NCBI GenBank assembly: GCA_900708905.1
Contig: CAADRB010000024.1
Location: 738,333 to 802,332 of the forward strand
Source: Hymenolepis diminuta
Lineage: Eukaryota > Platyhelminthes > Cestoda > Cyclophyllidea > Hymenolepididae
Length of the DNA stretch: 64,000 nucleotides
Reading direction: 5' to 3'
Of the stretch, positions 12,241 to 24,764 are shown in pieces. A program made the position numbers and the translations under genes. The notes under the pieces were generated by a model. It was not told the origin of the DNA and did no database searches. It saw only the letters and a list, made by a program, of their open reading frames with translations. Numbering within the stretch: the stretch's first letter is position 1; every line of letters begins with the position of its first letter.

Positions 12241-15200
12241 ATGCTTGAAATAATAAGAGCCCGAGTTACAGGAGGCTGGAAATCTTTACCAATTCCACTG
12301 GTTCCAGGACAGACATCTTTTGGAACGAGGCCACCATTTCTACGACAGTCGACCGTAGACAGCTCATCTTCAAGTAGAGATATTGATGGATCGCCGAGTT
12401 GGAGTCCACCCGTCAAGTACAAACCCAGTGCTTTTGGTAAATTTTGTTAATTTCAAACTTTATCCGAGTCTTAAAATATAAGTAGAGGAATTTGGATATT
12501 ATTTTCAGTGCAAACTGATCTTCATGTCGTCAAAAATAATAATTCGATTCAATTTATTTAATTTAGCCTGAATAGTCAACACAATCATAATACATACTAA
12601 ATCAGTAAAATATATTTCCGAAACCCCTTAATCCAAAAGTGATATCTTGATGTATTGTTTTATTCGTGACGCCAGTTCCAAATAACTGGTCTACGTTTAT
12701 GTTTCAACTGCTGAACTGATAAATAAACAAAGTTCTGGCTTTCCATTAAGACATTTAAAAATTAAAGTTTATCATTTGTTGCTTGGATTGGTGAATGAAT
12801 TCATATCCACGAGGTCCAGTGCCTAATGAACGGTTGATTGATTTTTATGAATAACCATATAACATCAACTGATAGTTAATTTCCTCCCTTTAATATTTTA
12901 TGAATAGCGAAAAGTAGAGAACTGGGTAAATTGGACCCAAATCTCTATTTGAATGAGACAAACGAAGACTTGTACGACGTGCCAATGGAACACTTGGGTC
13001 GAGTATGGTTCACTATCTCTTACGATGAAACTTCCGAGCAGCTAAAAATCATCATTCACAAAGCCCGGAATCTCCGTCCACCGCACTACCAGTCCCTTCG
13101 CGCCTCCGCATCTACAGCAACTTCTGGAAATGCTGGCGGTGGCTTTATTTCAGCTCATGACGTTACAGCACTTTGCATTCTCACTCCTGTACCAACTCAG
13201 GATTCGCGTATTCGGTGAGGTTACATTCAGTGAACTTCTCAGTTGTTTTTGTATCTCAATAAATAGTCATTTTTTTAACGAGAATATCGCAATTAAATTA
13301 TTGACAGAACTTAATTATTTTAAAATTAGTTATATCTTAAATTATCATAATATAATATGATTGTAATCAATTTTTTTATTCAGTAGTTACTTATTTGTGG
13401 TAGTATTTTATTGATTAACTAACTTGACAATAAATTTAATTAATTAGCAAATGGAAGAACTTTTATAAATGCCTATAATCTACCTTTGCGACCGTTCATC
13501 AAGGGAAATTTCAGCGAAACTCGACTGGTTGCGATGCGAGATATTCTGACCATCACTAGATGGACATGCGTCTAGACCGGAGGGTACATGGATATATGTA
13601 TGATACATTCGGCGAGAAAAAATGCAAATTTGGGGCTTTCATTCTTGACACTTTCATTCTTTGAGAATTTTGAGGGGGTTTAGTTGGAGTATAGCTTGTA
13701 AGCCAGATTAGCACCCTTGATTCAGCATTTCACCGTCTAGTTCAAAGTTCAAACTGAGCCGTGAATTTCCTTTATACGCACACTTTTAGAGAGGTTAGTC
13801 GTCTTTATCAAGGACGAGTTTTCATCAAACGACCGGGGGAGCAGAATCCTCCTAGCTTCAATAATTTTAAAATTGGTTACATTTGTGCTCCAAAAACAAA
13901 ACTGTAATAATAATATTATTGCTTAATTACCACTCAGTGAATCACTTATTACGTTTAAAATTTTCAATTTCTAAAATTTGCTTAAACCTTCCATCAATCA
14001 AACTAATGAATCACCTTGAATATCTCAATATTTAACAAAAATAATAGATAAATCGAGACATTTTGCAAATTTTGATAAGTAAAAAAATTATATAAAATAA
14101 GTAATCAGTAAATTTAATTAGTCATCGATAGTTGCATAGTTAAAATTATTTAANNNNNNNNNNNNNNNNNNNNNNNNNNNNNNNNNNNNNNNNNNNNNNN
14201 NNNNNNNNNNNNNNNNNNNNNNNNNNNNNNNNNNNNNNNNNNNNNNNNNNNNNNNNNNNNNNNNNNNNNNNNNNNNNNNNNNNNNNNNNNNNNNNNNNNN
14301 NNNNNNNNNNNNNNNNNNNNNNNNNNNNNNNNNNNNNNNNNNNNNNNNNNNNNNNNNNNNNNNNNNNNNNNNNNNNNNNNNNNNNNNNNNNNNNNNNNNN
14401 NNNNNNNNNNNNNNNNNNNNNNNNNNNNNNNNNNNNNNNNNNNNNNNNNNNNNNNNNNNNNNNNNNNNNNNNNNNNNNNNNNNNNNNNNNNNNNNNNNNN
14501 NNNNNNNNNNNNNNNNNNNNNNNNNNNNNNNNNNNNNNNNNNNNNNNNNNNNNNNNNNNNNNNNNNNNNNNNNNNNNNNNNNNNNNNNNNNNNNNNNNNN
14601 NNNNNNNCGCAAACATTTCACAGGATAAGGTCTATTTGCTCCCAAATAATACTCCTCGGAATTTTGTGTCTTTACATTTATCATTCTTGTTTTTCATTTG
14701 TTTTATAAAAGTAGTGTTGACTTCAATAAGCAAATTTTTAAATCCATTGAATAAAATATCGAAATTTGGGAAATGGATGTTTTTTCTTTCCCATTTTTCT
14801 AACAGGAACCGAACTGTTCCAAATTTAGAAGTTACTAAATTGTAGGAACTAACTGACCACAACCAGACCGTAGAAGACAAGACTGTGGGTAGCAGCTAAC
14901 AACAGCAAACAACGGTTTCAAAAAGTAGAACACACAAAATTACGTAGGCCGAAGTGTATTAAATAAACGACGATGAAGAATCAAGAGAGTAAGAGGGTGA
15001 GATGAGAGGCGAAGGGATAAGAGGGTGGCGTACGAGCAGATAAGGGACAAGCGTGTGTCTGCGTGTCCATGTGAATGGAAGCACAAAAACAAATTAGACC
15101 TGTCACTTGGACAAGGACGTACGTGAGGGCATGAGAGCTTGCAGTCATAGAAAAGAAGGAGAATCGATAATCCCATCTAAACATGACAGTTAGGGGTTTG

Positions 15201-18200
15201 GGTTAAGGGGAAAGAAGATCATCACTGCGGCTTCGTGAACAAACAACCAAAGTACTGCCATGGAGAATGCGATTAAGGAGTAGTTTTGGAAGATGCGTGG
15301 AGGGTCATCCTTCAGTAAAGTATCTAATTTCCCAAAATATCTATCTCCATGGTGCGCATTATTGTAAATAGTTTAATATCTTAATTACATGAAGGATAAT
15401 TGTTGATTAAAATCCGTTTTACTATGTAACTTAATATAAACTTATTCCTGGGGAAATGAGTGTTCCTAATCTCAACTCCTGTAAGTCAAGTTATTTATCA
15501 ACCACTTCATTCAATTCAAAAAGGACTTGGTGAACTGAATGTAACGGAGATACATCAAAGGAATCATTTCGATATGGAGTTGAGATGATATTTGAAATTA
15601 AGGATTAAATATTTTTATATTTTAGAGTTTATATTGAAAATTCGGAGAAAAAGTTTCGTACAACGTCTATTAAGAAGCAAACAAATAATCCAACTTTCGA
15701 GGAATCCTTTACTTTTCAGGTAATTGACAATCAGTGAAATTGATGCCTTTTTCGTTTTCAAATTTGAGAATTCGTGTAGTCAAGTTATTAACGAATTGCA
15801 CACTTTCCGCGTTAACTAAGATGTAAATTTAAAAAAAAAATAAGTTTTTACTTTGATATTCGCTAGAAGATCGCTGACGATTTGTGCCAAATTGATATGA
15901 AGAAAATAATCTGAAAAACTTCGCTAAAAGTGTGAGAAATCTTAACCTTCAAAGCCTTCATCGCTAAAATGCCTGGACTTAGTAACTTAAGAAATTACTT
16001 TGGAGCACACCTACAGAATGCTGACTTTGGATAAGATCCACTGTATGCTCAATTTTCGAATTTCATCCAGACTGACTGGTGGTGAAATGAAGGTGATACA
16101 GGGCAGGAAAGGTGTCCTTCTGATTGCTCGATTCGACGAAAAAGAAAGTCAAAAAATCAGTCGAAATCAATTGAGACGGTCTGGATGGAATGCAGTAGAG
16201 GGTCCGTTTCGGCTTCACTTAGGCTGAAATCGCACTTTAGTTCCACTATCAGTATAATACTCGAGATATAATTTAGAAATAAGGACAAGAGGATTACCTT
16301 TACATCACCTGTTTCCATAGATTTGTGACCACCTTTCTTATACCAAACCGTTTGAACGCAAAGAAATTTGAGGAGAGGAGCTTCCATTATTGAAAATGGG
16401 GTCGACGGATGATGTTGCAAATCTTCACTTCCAGATGACGAGGTTTAGGTACTTATTGGAAACATAAGAGAATGTTCAGGAACATCTGGACTAACGAACC
16501 ACAGATATATCCCGAGACGCAATTGATTTTGATAGTCTACCAACAGTAAATCTGAAATATTTTGTCCAAAAGAAATTAAAGTTACAGTTTTATATTTTTA
16601 TTAATTATTTGCAAATTTTACATTATTGTTTGAATGCACTAAAATTTTGGATGGTTGACTGGCGAAATATTGAGTGAATACGTCATTACTAAAAATTTTC
16701 TCTGCTAAAGGATTTGATGAACTCGGTCATTGTGAGAGTGTGCAGGTCATAGAAGATGCTTATGGCCTGAACTTCTCTCTCTCCAACGCACTTTAATTGC
16801 CTTAAAGTTGTGATCGAGCACAGCTTGAAAGAACTGCAACCAGATTGAAAGGAATCCTTTGGCCGTCGTTTTCGTAGCTAAAAAGTTCCATAAATTTTAC
16901 TACTATGGGCAGTTTACCCTACTAACACATCATAAACCATTCCTCTCTATCTTCGGATCCAAAAGCCGTATTCAAGTTTGCACTGTAAGATGGCGTAAAT
17001 GTTGGTTGACCACCTCTCTTGGCAATGGTTCGAAAGAGAACATCAGAGCAAAACAGAATTAGTACAGGCTGATGGCCTCCTTTGTCTCATCTACAACCAA
17101 TAGTTTTATGACGAGATAACCGTTGTCAGAAGTCTGACTATGGAAGAAAATATACCGTATGCAAGGTTCTAACAACTGTAAGTGATCTACAGAATGTGAT
17201 AGCTAAAGACTCAGTTCTGAAGTAGACCGTGAAATATTGCAACTGCTGTATTGCAACAGTTCCATAGCAGTCATTCGGGTGTTAGCCGCTTGAAATCTAT
17301 TGCAAGAACTTTCGCATACTGGCCGGGAATGGACAAAGATATCAGAATAGATGTCAAAAAAAGATATTCTAAATGCCACCAAGAGGTTAAGTTTCTCCAC
17401 ACCAGGACAATATTCTTTCCGCTGTAGATCCGCACTCAAAGGAGCTCGAAGTAATTCTAGTAAAATTTATTACAGCTATTATATTAATAAATAGTTATCG
17501 CCATATATTTTAAACTCATAGACTACCAGAGACCATTGTACCCGATAATAGCACCCAGTTTAGAGGCATTTGCCAGAGTCATAGTATCACTCACATTTGC
17601 TCTACACCATATCATCCTCAATCAATTGGTCATGCAGAGCGATTCGCTGGCACTCTGAAGCGGGCACTTCAGAAGTCACATGAGAAGGGACAACGAAGAG
17701 ACGCTCGATGCACTCCTTTTAATGTATCAGACAGCGCCCCTTGCCATCGTTAAACGACCGCAGTTCTGTCGAAACTCTTATGGACGAACCACAATGCCAG
17801 ATTTCCAAAGGATTCAGCTTTCCATAACTCATACTCATGCACGAAGAAGAGTCATGCCTCCAGCACAGTAGTTGACAGAATGACACATGGGCAGAAGATA
17901 TCAACAGAGTTCTAAATTAAGTAGATGTTGATGATCGAACGTGGTTGTGTTATCGAAATCAACTCCATCTCCAGTAAACCGCAAAATCATCGAAACGGGA
18001 AAGTGATTCATTGAATAGCATCTTGAATCTTTTGGATTCCCACCGCTTGAAAATAATGGAATTCCAGAAATCCAACTCAGCTATCAACAAACTTTTGTTT
18101 GGCGCATTCCAGAAAACCCGCTAAGAATTCCAGGTGGATCCACCATTCAAAATTATAGTGGAAATTTTCACCGGGAAGTATTAGATAAAATGGAATTTTT

Positions 18201-21200
18201 TTATCCAAAAGAAATTCAAGCAACAACTTTACATGTTTGTTAATTTTAATATTAATTATCTGTCAAATTGTAAATAACTGTTAAAATGCACTAAAATTGC
18301 AGCTCATTACCTCGAGAATTTTGAGTTAATTACGGAAGTTTGCTATATCTCGTGCTATTACTGGAAGTTTTGGAAGTCTTATAAAGTTATACCACAATCT
18401 AACGAGAAATATAAATATTTCAACACCATAAAATCATCTTCTATGTCATTTATCTTTTATTCTTTTTTTTGAAATTGTATTTAATTTTAAAATCGAGCCT
18501 TTTTGTACAGTTTCTGGGTCTCTGGATAGAGGGTGTTAAAAATTGGTGATAAGATCCAATCGAATTTTCTCTGCCTGGAAACATCTCTTCATTTTTCTCT
18601 CAATTTCCTCTTTTCTCATATAATTTTCACTTGATTGTTCAATAAATAATCATTGGCAAAAATTTGTACTTGAATATTTTGTTTAAATCCATTAAATGGT
18701 TAAAGATTTTGCTCTTTTCTGCAATATTTACTTTTCGGAATTGGATTCGAAGCTGTTGAATGACAAAATTAATAAATATTTTGTTGATGGGAATCTATTA
18801 ACCCTGTTCTAGATAAGAAAAATATCTTATAATTATTTTTTTATAAAAACAGTCAGATCCGGTACATATAAGTAAAAATCTAAAATATTCATTGTAGTTG
18901 CCTAAGCACGAATTAGCAAACCAAAGCATCCGCTTAGATGTTCTTTCCATCGAGAAGTCTAAACGGACACTCCTGATCGGATTCATTGTATTCCCTCTCA
19001 ACATCCTTACTAAAACCGAATCCCATTGGCGACCAATGAGAATTGCTCGAGACCTTCAGCTGGGCGAAAGTTCTAACGTAAGTTCAATTTGTGGTATCAT
19101 GATATATTAATGGAAGAGCAATCATCAGAACACGCTTGCAATCTAATTGTCTGAAAATGCAAAAACTTGAAAAGAGCAGGATCGAGGATTTAAAATAATT
19201 TGCCGGTCGATCAGTTGTAAAAGTTTTGAATATTAGAAACTCGAGCAAACTGATACTCTCATCTCTAATGCACTAACTTTCTGCTCGAAAAATTTATCTA
19301 GCAATTTCAGAAGGAAACAGAAATGTCTAAATGTTCAAGATTGAGGTAATCCTTGGGGTTGCTATTCATAATCCATAATATTATACCAACTCCTTGCCAA
19401 AACGGCAAGGTTTCGATACTGGACTTACCCCCATAATTCTTAATCACTTTGAAAAATATTTACCATTAAGAGGCTTAAATGATTGTGATGATCGGTGCGT
19501 TTTCATGACAAAGATAATTTAATTATACATAAAGGTACCCAATATCGTCAATGTAGGAAAGGATGTGATTGCAAACAAATAATATTAATGCTTTACAACA
19601 AGGTTGGTAGATTCCCGATCGATTCGTAAATTCAACTTGATCTCAACAGTTTATTGCCTCCAAACTTTGCCGAATAACTAACTCAAGTTAAAAGGAGAGA
19701 AGATACTGTTTCCTCTGAATCAAATCAAATCTAATAAATGTATGTATACTGGTAGCTTTGGTAATTAATACTCTGCTGATCGTTGGTTTGGATAGTAAAA
19801 CCATTCAGGGCAGTTGTTGCCCATTGTTTTCCTGCGTCACAACCACCCAATTTAAACATTATTTTAGGAAACTGTAAAAATTCCGTAATGCGAGGATAAA
19901 AGTACTTATTTTAGGAATTTTGTTTGAATTTGTTGGCAAATGCAAAAATTTGTTTAAATATGCTTTTCCTATTGCAGTTGCATTTTGAATATATGACGTT
20001 ATAATGTATAACGAAAGAGTATGATGGGGGTCTTTTGAGCTGGAAAAAGCCACTTTGCATTTAACACCTTCAGGGTAAGTGAGAAACTTATATTCGTTGG
20101 AGAATAGTTCCTGTAGTTACTCATTGCCTCATGAAAGCAGTCAGAACCTGGACAAAGAGACAAAATGCAATAATGAAGTCTTCACTGGGCAAATCTCACG
20201 TCACCGACAGCAAAATGACTTTCTGTTTACGTGATGAAGCAATCTATTCAGCTAAACAAAAACGTAGTTTTTATAAATACATACCACCAGCGATAAATAA
20301 AAGTTTTTATTAACGGATATTCATTTCTCTTGCATTCTCAAGGTCGTTTATTTTGCAACTCGGATCTAATTTGTTTGATGCCAGAAGAGAGAAAACACCT
20401 GAAATAGCGCAATTTTACGTCACATATCTCTTGACTTCTGCAAAGCGTTCAGCTGGTATAAGATGAAATTCTTTGCCTAGGAACTAGTTGAAGCTTTTAA
20501 ATTTGATTTAATCTCTAATTGATAAGACTTGTACCCTCCCTTACTTTTATGACACACAGTATGTTCCAGAAACTTTCATTTGTTCTTATTAGTCGCCTGT
20601 TAGAACAGTGCAAAACAGACCTCCAGCAGCATTCTCTTTTCTTCTTGAATAAAGTATTCAAAGAATTACCAGTCATGTGACTTTAGGATGCAGTGGGGCA
20701 GACAGTTTGTCACATGGGGTGGTCGGACATTCTAGAGGAAGCAGAAAGCTCTAATCACGCGCAGATATAAATATTTATTCACGGAAATGTGTAACAAAGC
20801 CTTTATTTGTCTGTAGATACCCGGAAATGTTCTCCTAGTCGTTTCATTGACCCACTTCCCTTCCTCAGATCGACTTTCCGTTGGTCTTTTTGAGTGTCAC
20901 AATCTACCCCTTAAATCCACTGGATCTCCAATTAGTAAGTCCGGATATTAGGTTTTATTTGAATTTTGTTTTTGCCTTGTTGAAAGTGGAAGTTTTACAT
21001 TTTTCAACTTACTTTTAAAGGTGTATACGCAAAAGTGGTTGTATGTCAGGGCATTCAAGGCAAAATGTTAAAAACAAAGCGAACGGAGGTGCTAGATCAG
21101 CGAGAAAGTTTTAACGAGTCTTTCACCTTTTCCAAACTTGGCGATCCTGCCAATATCCACGTACGCATTGTACTAATGCAACCTGGCTTCTTCGGTAGGT

Positions 21201-22314
21201 TTGAGGATTGCCAGCAATTCTTTTGCGATTAATTTCGATAGCTTGATCCTCATCTCAACTCTTGTTACATTTCAAATAATTTATGCTTTTTAAGATTATA
21301 GAAGGCTTCCTTTAAAAGTAGTTTCTTCCTCTCCTTCTACTGTAATTTGCTATTATTTTATCGGAAAGTTAGGAATTTCAAAATCTCTCTGTTCTTTCAA
21401 AATAAAGCATTCTGCCATCTACTGCGTTTCAGTCCCTTCTGTTGGTAGCTGGGTTCATGCAGGTGAAAAGGGTGCCTGGATTTAGATCAACTGGCTAAAG
21501 ACCTCAAAATAGGAGTGGAAACTCGTTTTATATCCGCCTTCAACGGCTCTCATAAACAATTAAATGGGCTATTAACTGTCTGGCAAAAATACATTTCACC
21601 TTAGTGTCAATTGATAAATTTGCTCTAAATAGACAGTAATCAAAATAAGTTTCTAAAATAGAACTCTTTTTTAGATGTACCGTCGTCCATCTTTTTCTGG
21701 TGATCAGCTTTTGAAAAAGTGTATTTTAGTCCTGCAGACAGTGAGTAAGTGTTCAGAATAATTAATTAAACGACGGTAGAAATTTTGACAATCCTATTTT
21801 ATTTATTTCTTGTTCCTCGGTTGGCACTTTCATCGCATAATACTGTGATCATTTCACTTTATTCAAGGCTGGTTGCATCCAACCTAAGGAGATTCTATCT
21901 CTCACTCTGTTGGAGACCTCCCAAAGACGCTTCAGAGTAAAATAAGGAGATATTTTTAAGAAAGGTAAATGGTCTTAATCAATCTCTCCTACCGGAACCG
22001 TCACATATATTATATACATCAGATCATGAATTGTTAACCGAGATTTGCTGAGATTCGAGAATATCGCTCAAACACCACTTCATTAAAACCTTGTCAAATT
22101 CATGTATATGTCGTGTATCTACTTGCTAACTTTAAAGAAATTATTTAAATCAATTTTAATTTGCAATTATTTCCTTAAAATAGATAAATCGGTGGCAATC
22201 CTGGTTCTTGGCAATGAAATGGTCGCCAAAGGAACGGGAATTTCCCATTGGAGCGCAATGATTGAGCGCCCGGAAGTAACAACCTCTGAATGTCACGAAA
22301 TGCAGCCTCTTTAA
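12241..22314 (+). CDS. Synaptotagmin-15-like protein (two C2 domains), seven coding exons
   Basis: Joined exons: 12241-12436, 12908-13214, 15626-15719, 18898-19077, 20817-20934, 21021-21194 and 22184-22314 (TAA). All introns are GT-AG, phases agree, and the total is 1200 bp, i.e. 399 residues (human SYT15 is about 420). Residues 72-79 (GKLDPNLY) match the pre-C2A motif of synaptotagmins. C2A starts at 95 (LGRVWFTISYD) and continues with NNPTFEESFTFQ (exon 3) and the LLIGFIVFPLN strand (exon 4). C2B starts near 262 (GNVLLVVSL), with SFNESFTF and the C-terminal GISHWSAMIERP. From memory, human SYT15 fits best (GRLWFSVEY, GDKSQQLGRVVVG, ELEHWDEM). The calcium-binding aspartates of both C2 loops are absent, so calcium-independent membrane or trafficking binding is inferred. 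A Ser/Ala/Gly-rich insert (about 128-145) enlarges C2A loop 1. No transmembrane segment lies in residues 1-65. Either the protein lacks one or an upstream exon adds it, since TTGGATTAG at 12231-12239 could be an acceptor. Confidence 0.88.
14154..14607. other. Assembly gap, 454 N
   Basis: A run of N inside intron 2 (13215-15625) of the synaptotagmin-like gene. Splice phases of the flanking exons join without missing residues, so no coding exon needs to be hidden here. Confidence 0.95.
14884..15314 (-). mobile_element. Family B LTR in intron 2 of the synaptotagmin-like gene
   Basis: About 430 bp. Read on the minus strand it starts TGAAGGATGACCCTCC and ends GCTACCCACA, giving TG...CA ends. It is clearly related to the copies at 1769-2288, 49269-49712 and 51432-51944. 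Its first ten bases are the same as those of family A LTRs. It is inserted opposite to the host gene. The minus-strand ORFs inside (78 and 67 codons) are LTR shadows. Confidence 0.6.
16759..17062 (+). pseudogene. Ty3/gypsy pol relic: reverse transcriptase end and RNase H
   Basis: From 16841 the frame reads QIERNPLAVVFVAKKFHKF followed by TLLTHHKPFLSIFGSKSRI. This is the typical RNase H start of Ty3/gypsy polyproteins (family pattern KEALAVVFAVKKFH and TDHKPLLSIFG). The acidic residue of the TDH motif is His here, so the domain is inactive. Before it, DAYGLN and VVIEHS in other frames correspond to the DASxxGxGAVL and VVEHASRSL segments, showing frameshifts and stops. The relic lies in intron 3 of the synaptotagmin-like gene, in the same orientation. 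Confidence 0.75.
17254..17391 (+). pseudogene. Ty3/gypsy pol relic: integrase zinc-binding domain
   Basis: The frame at 17254 reads QQFHSSHSGVSRLKSIART then AYWPGMDKDI, the HHCC zinc-binding domain of Ty3/gypsy integrase (family pattern HxxHxG and WWPGMDxDI). Both histidines are present. The first cysteine of the CxxC pair is replaced by Tyr (YSKCHQ). It is a direct continuation of the RNase H relic 190 bp upstream, with stops in between. Not functional. Confidence 0.75.
17524..17870 (+). pseudogene. Ty3/gypsy pol relic: integrase core
   Basis: The frame at 17524 reads LPETIVPDNSTQFRGICQ and continues STPYHPQSIGHAERFAGTLK, matching the second Asp (SDNGTQF) and Glu (NGqAERF) parts of the DDE integrase core. 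The part that should carry the first Asp (about 17440-17520) is unrecognisable. A frameshift near 17680 moves the match to a second frame (TLDALLLMYQTAP, cf. LSYRTTP). A further faint match (RTWLCYRN, about 17939-17960) may be the post-integrase segment. Dead element in intron 3 of the host gene. Confidence 0.75.
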
Positions 22315-22426
22315 AGTGTCCCTTCGGCTTTTCAAATGGAAATTTCTTCTTTTTGAAAACATAACTTACTGATAATGCATTTTGTCTTCGCATTTCTTCT
22401 GTTGGTATCGTGATATTGCTAATAAA
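22315..22426 (+). promoter_or_regulatory. 3' UTR and poly(A) signal of the synaptotagmin-like gene
   Basis: AATAAA at 22421-22426, about 110 bp past the TAA stop, is the first canonical polyadenylation signal downstream. Confidence 0.5.
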
Positions 22427-23902
22427 GCTTTTCAAATATGCTTACATAATTCACCCAGATTTTGAGCAGGCGCTATGTCTCTCTCTATGGTGTTTGAATT
22501 TCAATTTCAAAAAGGACCACTATTTTATAATCACTGAACATCTTCAAGGGGCGTGTGCTTTTACATGCCTTTTCAACAAGAACGTATATAACAGTAACTC
22601 GTTTTTGAGTATTTAATTAAACTGCTCAAAAGCCTGAATTTGAAGATTGAGCTGACGGTCTCATTAACGAGCTACCTGTTGGCTTATCTCTCATTTAGAT
22701 AAAAAGTTCTGTTCTTTAGCTTAGGCGTGTCTTTACGTACAACTAAAAACATTATATTGGCATACGCCCATACTCCTGAAATATCCCTTGATACAGTCAC
22801 TTTATGGGCTATCTCTCCATTCTCTTTGATGGATTTGCCAAAACAATCTAGCAAATCTACGATGCTTTTTTGGCGGTGAAAAGAGCTGACTTTTGCATTT
22901 TGTCTAGTTTCTACAATGGGATTTGTATTCATAAATTTTACAACTTAGCAGTCATAGTTTTCCATATATTCCCCGTATTCTGACGTGATCGCAATCTGAT
23001 GTCATACAATCTAGATTGAACCGATCATTAGTCTTCATAAATCGATGTGGCAGAATATGATTGGTAGGACAATAAACCAATCAATGACTAACGATTGATC
23101 TTACCCTGGCGTGACTTGTTCGGGTTATGACGTGGAAATGACACGTCGATGGCGTGGAATCGATATTGTATTTCCTGGGTACTGCAAGGCATTGGGCTGC
23201 TCCCCACTTAATTTTCATTTTTCTGGGCATCTAAATCTATTGATTCCTTTGTAATGCAGAAGTTTTTGACCTCCATCTTATGTGTCAGGAAATCGAATAT
23301 CAATTAAATGAGTGTATGCTCACTGCATCAGCAGTCCAGCTGTCAATTTTCATGGCAGTGAACGAACTCATTAATACTTGTTCATCCACAGTAACAAGAC
23401 CTCAAAGCTCCACTGAACCTTTATACTCCATTTGAGTCTTGTGTTTCCGTTTATGCCACGTTGTAAAGACCGAAAGACAATGAAAATTGATGTCATTTCA
23501 CTTTTCAATCTAAAATTTACCCCAATCGCATTCATCCAATTGTAATAGTTGTCCCTTCTGTTAGGAAGTTCATGCTCTTCCGTCCCCAAAAAATATATAC
23601 AGTTTGTTTCTTAACTAAGTCAGGTCACTGGTGTTGTACTTACTTTCATTTTGAATTCCTTTTGTAATAATATATGCTGTTACAAGCATATATTACCTAT
23701 ATAAAACCTACTTTATCTGATTTTGTAGAAGTTTTATCAAATTTTGGAGAAGTGGAATTCTTATTGCTCAATAGTGTACAAGAAATGAAGATGGAGGTTC
23801 AATTTATAAGGGGTGTGGCACGTGTTTCCTGATAAAAAATAGGCCACATATTAATTCTTCAACATCATAACAAGTCAAGGAGATATAGAAGGCTCACTGA
23901 AG
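22427..23902. other. Stretch with no recognised gene
   Basis: Small minus-strand ORFs at 22684-22932 and 23371-23589 have ordinary amino-acid composition but no recognisable motif. A perfect 11-bp inverted repeat with a 6-base loop lies at 23668-23695. Confidence 0.4.
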
Positions 23903-24252
23903 TCTGTTGATGCTTCTAAACCAATTTTTGGCCCTGATTTCCTCTGCCACTTTGGCCTCCCTCTTGATCTCGGCAGGAAAACCCTTCTTGATTTCTCCGC
24001 AAACCCTTAATCCAAGTGTATCGAATATCTCTGTCCAAACTACTGTTCTTCAATCTTTATCCAATCCTCTGAGTCGCCTTCTATCCTATCCTTGAAAAAT
24101 GCTCTGACTTCCCTAACCCTGTTTGTCGTGACAAACCTGTAAATCACTCTGTCTTCCATTCTATTATTAATTATGGAAACACTTTCTAAGCTCGAGTCCG
24201 TCGTCTTTCTCTCGCCCGCTACAAGATCGCCAAGAACAAATTTGAACATGTA
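23903..24252 (+). pseudogene. Ty3/gypsy pol relic: protease end to reverse transcriptase start
   Basis: At 23903 the frame reads SVDASKPIFGPDFLCHFGLP then DLGRKTLLD, matching the segment at the end of the gypsy protease (family pattern ADVxxPILGADFLRHFGLLVD). After several stops and frame changes, ARVRRLSLARYKIAKNKFEH (24190-24249) matches the start of reverse transcriptase (ARPRRLSPxRLxIAKxEFxHM). Spacing is as in an intact element but the frame is broken in several places. What follows (24253-24760) is not recognisable as the polymerase. This is a separate relic from the one at 16.8-17.9 kb, covering a different part of pol. Confidence 0.7.
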
Positions 24253-24764
24253 TGAGCTTCCAAAAAATTAGCTGTTTTTAAGAATGCGGCCCCTCTATTT
24301 TATTTTCCTTCTCTCCTCTTCTCCGCAAGCGCCGTATTGAACGTCATATATCCTTACGGATATCCGCTGAACTGTTTCGATCAAATGAACTATAAGTTTT
24401 ATTTCATGAAGGTATCTGGTCGAATTTTGAGAAAGAAGAAGCTCCTTCCGTTGGATATTCGCAATATCTTGGGCTAGGCAAACCGACCTGTTCGAAATCG
24501 ATCATAATAAACGACGATACTGTTGTAGCCCACACTGACGTAGATCTCAACATTTTCTGTCTCTCGCCAGATAGAGATCCAGACCGTAAGGATACAATTG
24601 TTTTGCTGTCACATAGTACTTCATATTTACTTTTTCTGACTTCATATCCCCTAAGAAGTGAAAGCAAAATGAAATGCGTAATCAGAATCTGCGATATGGC
24701 TGAGAAAACAAACTAAGTAAAGATATTATAATTTCGGAGATCCGTATGGGTTAATGACTAAGTT

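Noticed and set aside
14118..14684. Long ORFs across the 454-N gap
   Set aside because: They are open only because N has no stops; fewer than 40 real codons are included.
22684..23589. Minus-strand ORFs downstream of the synaptotagmin-like gene as a convergent gene
   Set aside because: Ordinary composition but no recognisable domain, and no phased splice chain between them.
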